DNA from: JAEUSE01 sp964648985 | GTDB lineage: Bacteria > Patescibacteriota > Doudnabacteria > UBA920 | Direction of reading: 5' to 3' | Length of the DNA stretch: 5,763 nt | Assembly (NCBI GenBank): GCA_964648985.1 | Contig: CAZYMS010000034.1 | Span: 1 to 5,763, forward strand | Shown here: positions 1 to 3,837 of the stretch, one piece after another | How positions within the stretch are numbered: position 1 is the stretch's first letter | How the letters are laid out: every line of letters begins with the position of its first letter | The notes under the pieces: model-generated | The model's database searches: none | What the model was told of the DNA's origin: nothing | Seen by the model: only the letters and a program-made list of their open reading frames with translations | Program-made: the position numbers and the translations under genes

Positions 1-220
1 TGGTCTTGGTAAGGATAATTTGTGGACATAACTTCTTCGCCTCCCACACAGGAGTACCAGTCTTAACGCCCCATCGTTTCGCCTCTATGGAAGGAGCGAT
101 AATTATTCCACCCAAATGCTCGCACACCCCCAAAGGCTTGCCTCGCCACGCTAAATTATCCTGCTGTTCACAGGATGCAAAATAGCTATTCATATCTATG
201 TGCATTATTATGCGCGGCAT
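1..220 (-). CDS. dinB: Y-family DNA polymerase (DinB/Pol IV-like), N-terminal part, runs off the left edge
   Basis: Reading leftward from the ATG at 220 gives 73 codons that begin MPRIIMHIDMNSYFASCEQQ and continue to the window edge. The HIDMNSYFASCEQ block is the Y-family palm signature: its Asp is a catalytic metal ligand and the YFA stretch is the region that contacts the incoming nucleotide. The later segment IIIAPSIEAKRWGVKTGTP...AKKLCP matches the conserved 'sYeAR..Gv..GMp...A..lcP' block of DinB/UmuC enzymes. These enzymes perform translesion synthesis past damaged bases. The ATG at 220 fits the usual MPRxIxHxDMN start; an internal ATG at 205 would leave only MHIDMNSYF. No Shine-Dalgarno is visible. 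A promoter and an 18-bp palindrome lie just upstream. The C-terminal palm, thumb and little-finger domains are outside the window, so Pol IV, UmuC and ImuB-like subtypes cannot be separated. Confidence 0.93.
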   Translation of the reverse strand, partial: MPRIIMHIDMNSYFASCEQQDNLAWRGKPLGVCEHLGGIIIAPSIEAKRWGVKTGTPVWEAKKLCPQIILTKT

Positions 221-263
221 GTTGGTGAGACAACGAATAGTTCGCTATTTGATTACTTATTAG

Positions 264-292
264 ATAGTATACGATCGTATACTCTACGTCAA
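264..292 (-). promoter_or_regulatory. Promoter of the Y-family polymerase gene with embedded 18-bp palindromic operator
   Basis: On the minus strand a -35-like TTGACG (287-292) is followed after 17 bp by TACTAT (264-269). A TATACT at 266-271 would give a short 15-bp spacer. Between and across these lies a perfect palindrome AGTATACGATCGTATACT (266-283). It can also be read as two GTATAC units exactly 10 bp apart, about one helical turn, around a central GATC. This position between -35 and -10 is where a repressor would block RNA polymerase. Because dinB-type genes are classic SOS genes, a LexA-like repressor is the first candidate. The sequence does not match the E. coli CTGT-N8-ACAG or Gram-positive GAAC-N4-GTTC boxes, so identity is inferred. 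Confidence 0.6.
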
Positions 293-323
293 CGCACAAG
301 ATTAACCTTATTGCCATGTAAAG

Positions 324-347
324 AAAAAAACCGGCAGAGGATGCAGG
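324..347 (-). terminator. Probable intrinsic terminator downstream of the 222-residue membrane protein gene
   Basis: Minus-strand RNA forms an imperfect stem (CC-x-GCA against TGC-x-GG, 331-347, loop 337-341) followed directly by seven T (324-330). It lies about 100 bp past the stop codon at 451 and upstream of the polymerase promoter, so it would insulate that promoter. The stem is short, so confidence is moderate. Confidence 0.45.
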
Positions 348-399
348 TCTTTATATATGCACTATCCAAAAAGCATCAAGATTGGTGCACTTTGGAAAG

Positions 400-426
400 G
401 GCGGGTGAAGTACGAGATCACCCGCC
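400..426. terminator. GC-rich hairpin after the 222-residue membrane protein gene
   Basis: A perfect 9-bp stem GGCGGGTGA (400-408) / TCACCCGCC (418-426) with a 9-nt loop lies 24 bp past the stop codon of the minus-strand gene. On that strand it is followed by CTTTCC rather than a clean T run. It may therefore be a weak terminator or a 3'-end stabiliser working with the T-tract hairpin at 324-347. A third weaker hairpin (CCAAA 366-370 / TTTGG 391-395 with an inner stem) sits between the two. Confidence 0.45.
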
Positions 427-450
427 GTTTAGTGTAACCTAGGTATAAAA

Positions 451-1119
451 CTAGGAGACTTGTTGTTTAAGAAGCTGTGCGTACTCTTCTCGCTGGCGCT
501 TTACGCGGAGACGAAAGTCAGTGGGAAGGATTTCGGCAAAAACGGTTTGGTAATTGGCCTCGGCAAATTCGCGATCAAACCTGCGTTCCAAGTTTGCCCA
601 ATTAGTCCAATCTTGATCACTCGCCACCTGCGTATGGCTCAGCCAAACCGGGTAGATATCAATGACCAGATTATCTGGCGGCATTTTCACGACAGGGCCG
701 GCGTATGATTCACCAGCTCCCCGAAACGGAACGTAATGGTCGCACTGTTCATACTCTGATGCACGAAGGGATTCCAAGGTTTGCCTGTTAAACAGACCCA
801 CCCAACAGTTTCCTTCATGATCAATTACTATAAGCCGGTTATACCGATTGGCAAACGTTCGAAAAACTGCAGAACGATCAACTCCATACAGGGCGTTAGC
901 GTGGTCGTCCGGCATTCGTAGTAGCCATTGAGTATCAAGCTTCGGCAATTGAGCAATGCGATCATTCTCAGTCGCAATCTTTGCATTTCGCTCCTGAGTT
1001 TTTTGCCGACTCTTTTTAGCCGCACGCATCTTTGGACCCACTATCAGGGCAAAGATAGCTGAAACTAACAGAATGAGCAGCATCGCTACCGGGAAATACT
1101 CTCTCAACAAGTCGTACAT
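451..1119 (-). CDS. Unrecognised single-pass membrane protein with a soluble domain (222 aa)
   Basis: I do not recognise this protein. The start at 1119 is chosen over an in-frame ATG at 1155 because GGAGG (1127-1131) sits 7 nt upstream of it. Residues 1-8 are short and polar. Residues 9-28 are one strongly hydrophobic helix ending at VGPKM, followed by a very basic stretch (KKSRQK, about 35-40), which suggests a signal anchor; the basic flank points the C-terminal part to the cytoplasm by the positive-inside rule. Residues 38-60 are charged and probably helical. Residues 65-205 look like a folded domain rich in aromatics, with NRLIVIDHEGNCWVGLF near 94-110 and several Trp around 159-174. The C-terminus is a charged helix. 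It has its own promoter and terminators, so it is probably monocistronic. Isoleucine codons are mostly ATT/ATC and arginine mostly CGN, unlike the ATA- and AGA-rich plus-strand gene at 3838. Confidence 0.75.
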   Translation of the reverse strand: MYDLLREYFPVAMLLILLVSAIFALIVGPKMRAAKKSRQKTQERNAKIATENDRIAQLPKLDTQWLLRMPDDHANALYGVDRSAVFRTFANRYNRLIVIDHEGNCWVGLFNRQTLESLRASEYEQCDHYVPFRGAGESYAGPVVKMPPDNLVIDIYPVWLSHTQVASDQDWTNWANLERRFDREFAEANYQTVFAEILPTDFRLRVKRQREEYAQLLKQQVS

Positions 1120-1131
1120 GTCCGATCCTCC

Positions 1132-1236
1132 GTAGAGGCCCGCTCGCCTTAGCAAGCAGGTCTGTTACAGATACCAGCCGTAAAATTTAAGGCATTTGAA
1201 TGCGCCTTGGCGCTATTGCCACTGGTTACTATAACT
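1132..1236 (-). promoter_or_regulatory. Possible structured 5' leader of the 222-residue membrane protein gene
   Basis: The predicted start of transcription near 1235 gives a leader of about 115 nt that is much richer in G+C than the promoter DNA before it. In minus-strand RNA, ACCAG (1222-1226) can pair with CTGGT (1173-1177). This would close a region holding further hairpins, including TGGC/GCCA and the GCGCC/GGCGC palindrome at 1203-1214. Another imperfect stem (1143-1158) lies just upstream of the GGAGG. I cannot match this to a known riboswitch class; the fold is my reading, not a computed structure. Confidence 0.3.
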
Positions 1237-1241
1237 TATAT

Positions 1242-1271
1242 ATTATAACATAAAATTAACATTTATGTCAA
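1242..1271 (-). promoter_or_regulatory. Near-perfect sigma-70-type promoter for the 222-residue membrane protein gene
   Basis: The minus strand reads TTGACA (1266-1271), an 18-bp AT-rich spacer, then TATAAT (1242-1247). Both hexamers are exact consensus matches. Transcription would start near 1235. This is the strongest promoter in the window by sequence. Confidence 0.8.
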
Positions 1272-1350
1272 TTATTAGTACGAAAACCCTTATATAAGAG
1301 GATGTTATAGAATGGTATTAGAAATAACCAGTAAATGGTTAAAATTTAAA

Positions 1351-1380
1351 TAAAAAAGCACCCAAGGTGGTGCATTTTTA
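1351..1380 (-). terminator. Intrinsic terminator of the 126-residue membrane protein gene
   Basis: Minus-strand RNA forms a GCACC/GGTGC stem (1358-1362 with 1369-1373, 6-nt loop) followed by TTTTTTA, starting 11 nt after the TAA stop of the gene at 1385. An A tract precedes the stem as well, so it may act in both directions. A second small hairpin (TAACCA 1325-1330 / TGGTTA 1336-1341) follows it. Confidence 0.75.
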
Positions 1381-1384
1381 GTGA

Positions 1385-1765
1385 TTACTTCTTTGCCATC
1401 TGCTCGCGGCGGACAACGTGGCGTTTTTTATGGAAGAGAAAAATAGCAAGCGGCATGAACAGGTACCCCAGTGCAAAATTTGGATCTATAAGTATTCGCC
1501 AACCTACCAAAGGTCCCGCAATAGCACTGTCCCCAATAAGTTCTAAAATAAGCCAAAGGACCATTACCACGACTGCCTCAAGCATTGTTATAACTCCCAG
1601 ACGACGTACCAGTGCAGTAGAGAGAACCCACACAACAAGCCAATACAATACGTGAGAGTTAAAACTTTCAGTCCATGTAAAATAGCCAAAAAATATTATT
1701 TTCAGTATGACCAGAACAGCCGTGAGCAGTAATCCAAATCCGAACAGTTTTTTGTAAGTCATCAT
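1385..1765 (-). CDS. Unrecognised small integral membrane protein, about four transmembrane helices (126 aa)
   Basis: I do not recognise a family. Four hydrophobic segments are visible at about residues 7-28, 38-54, 61-79 and 96-111. Loops carry RR (54-55) and GDSAIAGPLVGWRILIDPN (78-96), and the C-terminus is strongly basic (HKKRHVVRREQMAKK). By the positive-inside rule the tail, the second-to-third loop and the KK near the N-terminus would all be cytoplasmic. The gene begins with two consecutive ATG codons. A stop codon lies seven codons upstream in frame, so no longer start exists. There is no evident Shine-Dalgarno and no convincing promoter in the 108-bp gap to the upstream gene, so it may be co-transcribed with the 171-residue gene. 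A clear terminator follows it. Confidence 0.7.
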   Translation of the reverse strand: MMTYKKLFGFGLLLTAVLVILKIIFFGYFTWTESFNSHVLYWLVVWVLSTALVRRLGVITMLEAVVVMVLWLILELIGDSAIAGPLVGWRILIDPNFALGYLFMPLAIFLFHKKRHVVRREQMAKK

Positions 1766-1873
1766 TTGAATAGGTGATAGGTTTTAGGGTATAGCGGCCA
1801 GTATCGTGGGACAACTGAGTTGCAAGAGCTAAGACCCAAACCACTAACCAAACTGGCGGCGACAAACCAAAAA

Positions 1874-2389
1874 CTAAGAGACTGATTTGCGGGGGGCAGA
1901 CTTGCGTGGAGCACGCTTGGAAGCAGTCTTTGCTTTTGCCATTACTGGCACGGACCGCTTAGGCTCTTCTTCCTGAGAATTAGCACCCCCAAAACGGATT
2001 GTATTTTCTTCAAAGAATCTAAGCTTGGGTGAACTTTTTCCTACAGTTACCTTTTCAAGACTAACCAAATCATCAATTTCCCAAGAATCGTCAGATGCAG
2101 TGCGCCTAGAGGAGGATGACCGTTTTATCCAGCCAAATAAGCTGCTCGTAGTGCGCTCTTCGTATATGGCTACATACCAAACCAAGCCAAGCCAAATACC
2201 ATACCAAGCACCGAAGACTACTGCAATTGCGGTTGTAACGACACTCAACGCCTGCGCAGATAAACTACTTACATCTACACCTACAAGGAAGGCGACTAGA
2301 AATGCTGCGCGCTGGAGCATAAGAAATAACAAGACTCCCAACACCATGGAAAGAAATATATAGAATGATTTTCTGGTATTTTCGTGCAT
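1874..2389 (-). CDS. Unrecognised two-pass membrane protein with a Lys/Arg-rich, H1-like C-terminal tail (171 aa)
   Basis: No family is recognised. Residues 8-38 form a long hydrophobic segment (possibly one helix broken by R27) and residues 48-76 a second one rich in Trp and Tyr. From about 77 onward the protein is soluble: a Ser/Arg patch (SSSSRR, 91-96), an acidic stretch (DDSWEIDDL, 100-108), a mixed region, then EEE followed by a basic low-complexity tail. The tail reads AKAKTASKRAPRKSAPRKS (151-169), with repeated PRKS units resembling histone-H1-type or nucleic-acid-binding tails. Two hydrophobic segments put the tail on the same side as the N-terminus, probably the cytoplasm. The start ATG at 2389 has only AAGG one base upstream, too close to be a good ribosome-binding site. 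An extended -10 element lies at 2431-2439. The stop is TAG. Confidence 0.7.
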   Translation of the reverse strand: MHENTRKSFYIFLSMVLGVLLFLMLQRAAFLVAFLVGVDVSSLSAQALSVVTTAIAVVFGAWYGIWLGLVWYVAIYEERTTSSLFGWIKRSSSSRRTASDDSWEIDDLVSLEKVTVGKSSPKLRFFEENTIRFGGANSQEEEPKRSVPVMAKAKTASKRAPRKSAPRKSVS

Positions 2390-2430
2390 ACCTTTTTTGT
2401 TTCTTAAATTTAGTTATGTGAATTTGTTTT

Positions 2431-2439
2431 AGTATACCA
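2431..2439 (-). promoter_or_regulatory. Extended -10 promoter for the 171-residue membrane protein gene
   Basis: The minus strand reads TGGTATACT, that is a TG-n extension joined to the -10-like hexamer TATACT (2431-2436). No good -35 is present 16-18 bp upstream, as is usual for extended -10 promoters. The same nine bases recur in front of mreB at 3745-3753. The leader would be about 35 nt. Confidence 0.5.
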
Positions 2440-2468
2440 CAGATATTCAAAAGCCGCATAGGTTTTTT

Positions 2469-2613
2469 AAATTCCAAATCGCAAAACACAAAATCCAAAT
2501 AAATCCCAATATTCAAAAATAAAAATTCCAAACCAGGACAGCCTTGTTTGGAATTTAAGACATTGATAATTGGAATTTGTTTGAAATTTGATGCTTGTTA
2601 TTTGAGATTTTCA
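2469..2613. repeat. AT-rich imperfect inverted repeat (long hairpin) downstream of mreB
   Basis: This gap between mreB and the 171-residue gene is a long imperfect hairpin. The innermost 11 bp are perfect: AAATTCCAAAC (2523-2533) pairs with GTTTGGAATTT (2546-2556) around a 12-nt loop, within which AGG and CCT can pair again. Comparing 2497-2533 with the reverse complement of 2546-2582 gives 27 identical positions of 37, and weaker similarity continues outward to both ends. The arms are built of degenerate units of about ten bases such as AAATCCAAAT. Possible roles are a terminator or mRNA 3'-end structure for mreB, or a dispersed miniature element. I recall similar AATTCCAAA/TTTGGAATT intergenic repeats from Patescibacteria, but could not search for copies. 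Confidence 0.7.
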
Positions 2614-2623
2614 GCGTTAAGTC

Positions 2624-3640
2624 CTACTTAATACTGAGAATGCTTCGTTTATAACTATCCAAGTTATCCAAAGCAACACCAGTCCCCTTTGCAACACATA
2701 GCAGAGGATCCTCTGCCACAAAACATGGCACACCAATTGCCTGGGCAATATAGCGGTCTAAATTTCGTAACTGCGCTGTACCACCAGTCATAACCATGCC
2801 TTTGTCTATAATATCCGCAATAAGCTCTGGAGGCGTGTCCTGAAGTACGGTTTTAATAGCGCGCACTATCTCCTGTAGATCCTCTGTGAGCGCATCTACT
2901 ATTTCGTTTGCTCCAACTGTGGTAGTGCGAGGAAGGCCAGTAATAATATCTCGTCCTTTAGTTTCCATTACTTCTTCCTGGGGCAAATGCACTGCACTCC
3001 CAATGGTAATTTTAATTTCCTCGGCTGTACGCTCACCAATTGCCAGACCATGCTTCTTGCGCACATATTCCGCAATGCTCTGGTCAAGCCTATTACCTGC
3101 AACACGCACAGAGGTAGAGGTAACTATACCCCCAAGCGACAGCACCGCAACATCGGTAGTGCCGCCGCCAATATCTATTACTAAATTTCCTGCAGCACTC
3201 CCAATAGGAATACCAGCGCCAATAGCAGCGGCAACAGTTTCCTTTATTACGAAAGCCTGACGTGCCCCAGCACTGCGGGCAGCATCGAGTACCGCCCGAC
3301 GCTCTGTTGAGGTAACACCGCCCGGAACGCTAATCATAACTTCTGGCCTGAGCAGTCTAAACCCAGCGAGGGCCTTATTTATAAAGTACCTGAGCATGGC
3401 CTCTGTTACTCGATAGTCTGCAATAACACCATCGCGCATTGGTCTTCGCGCTACAATAGTTTCTGGAGTACGGCCAAGCATATCTTTAGCCTCCTGCCCC
3501 ACTGCCAGCACACGATTATCGTCCAAGGTAATAGCAACAACCGTCGGTTCATTAATAACAATGCCGCGTTGCGGCAAAAAGACCAGCGTATTGGCTGTAC
3601 CTAAATCTATACCAATTTTATTTGAAAACCATTGGCTCAT
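2624..3640 (-). CDS. mreB: Rod-shape-determining protein MreB (actin homologue, 338 aa)
   Basis: MreB is a bacterial actin that forms ATP-dependent filaments on the inner face of the membrane and guides the elongation machinery making peptidoglycan. Visible actin-fold motifs are phosphate-1 IGIDLGTANTLVF (9-21), VMISVPGGVTSTERRAVLDAA (101-121), the KETVAAAIGAGIP block (133-145), phosphate-2 LVIDIGGGTTDVAVLSLGG (153-171), GERTAEEIKITIGSA (202-216) and the adenosine motif MVMTGGTAQLRNLD (282-295), then VAEDPLLCVAKGTG. The length is close to the family norm of 335-350. In the adenosine motif the usual TGGGALL reads TGGTAQL. The start gives the typical short MSxWF-x-K-IGIDLGT N-terminus; no Shine-Dalgarno precedes it. 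No mreC or mreD follows; two unrelated small membrane protein genes do. The leader contains a phased inverted repeat. The stop is TAG. Confidence 0.98.
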   Translation of the reverse strand: MSQWFSNKIGIDLGTANTLVFLPQRGIVINEPTVVAITLDDNRVLAVGQEAKDMLGRTPETIVARRPMRDGVIADYRVTEAMLRYFINKALAGFRLLRPEVMISVPGGVTSTERRAVLDAARSAGARQAFVIKETVAAAIGAGIPIGSAAGNLVIDIGGGTTDVAVLSLGGIVTSTSVRVAGNRLDQSIAEYVRKKHGLAIGERTAEEIKITIGSAVHLPQEEVMETKGRDIITGLPRTTTVGANEIVDALTEDLQEIVRAIKTVLQDTPPELIADIIDKGMVMTGGTAQLRNLDRYIAQAIGVPCFVAEDPLLCVAKGTGVALDNLDSYKRSILSIK

Positions 3641-3645
3641 GTAAG

Positions 3646-3735
3646 TTCAAAGCTTATAAAGTCCGTAAAGTGTATAAAGCAAAAGTAGGGTTTTTAAGCC
3701 TTACTTTAGGAACTTTATAGACTTTATGAACTTTC
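3646..3735. repeat. Two inverted arrays of 9-bp TAAAGT units in the mreB leader
   Basis: On the plus strand four units start at 3648, 3657, 3666 and 3675 (CAAAGC, TAAAGT, TAAAGT, TAAAGC). Four inverted units start at 3703, 3712, 3721 and 3730 (ACTTTA three times, then ACTTTC). Spacing within each array is exactly 9 bp, and one more AAAAGT (3681-3686) lies just inside. The arrays face each other around a 16-bp centre with GGG...CC, so transcript across it could fold into a hairpin with arms of about 35 nt. It lies between the predicted mreB -10 and the start codon, so it would be in the mreB 5' untranslated region. Confidence 0.8.
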
Positions 3736-3744
3736 GACTCATGT

Positions 3745-3753
3745 AGTATACCA
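3745..3753 (-). promoter_or_regulatory. Probable extended -10 promoter of mreB
   Basis: The minus strand reads TGGTATACT, identical to the element before the 171-residue gene. A TTACAA (3766-3771) sits 15 bp upstream, slightly close for a -35, so the TG extension probably matters. Transcription would start near 3738, at the outer end of the 9-bp repeat array, leaving a leader of about 98 nt. Confidence 0.5.
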
Positions 3754-3765
3754 AACACCAGCACA

Positions 3766-3794
3766 TTGTAATAGCCCTATAAAAACGCTATAAT
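3766..3794 (+). promoter_or_regulatory. Promoter of the PEGA-domain protein gene
   Basis: TTGTAA (3766-3771), a 17-bp spacer and a perfect TATAAT (3789-3794) point rightward, with a start of transcription near 3801 and a leader of about 37 nt. A second TATAAT at 3821-3826 lacks a -35 but would give a nearly leaderless transcript. The -35 hexamer coincides with the possible -35 of the divergent mreB promoter. Confidence 0.65.
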
Positions 3795-3837
3795 ATAAGG
3801 ACTTTAGGTATATCTTACTATATAATTTTCGATCTCA

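Noticed and set aside
200..442. Plus-strand open frame of 80 codons
   Set aside because: It overlaps the N-terminus of the Y-family polymerase, its palindromic promoter and three hairpins; the protein has no recognisable domain or composition of a real gene.
1120..1155. Longer start (ATG at 1155) for the 222-residue membrane protein
   Set aside because: The GGAGG at 1127-1131 is correctly spaced for the ATG at 1119, and the extra residues would read through that site.
2025..2363. Plus-strand frame of 112 codons opposite the 171-residue gene
   Set aside because: Antisense shadow with Thr/Lys/Asn low complexity; the minus-strand frame has clear transmembrane segments and a promoter.
2886..3260. 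Plus-strand frames opposite mreB
   Set aside because: Antisense shadows of an unmistakable mreB.
2469..3735. CRISPR array or plasmid iterons
   Set aside because: Units are degenerate and too short for CRISPR repeats, no spacers or cas genes are present, and no replication initiator gene lies nearby.
3701..3742. 14-codon frame (MSRKFIKSIKFLK) in the mreB leader as a possible leader peptide
   Set aside because: Its ATG (3742) lies upstream of the start of transcription expected from the -10 at 3745-3750, and its repeats are explained by the 9-bp phased DNA units.
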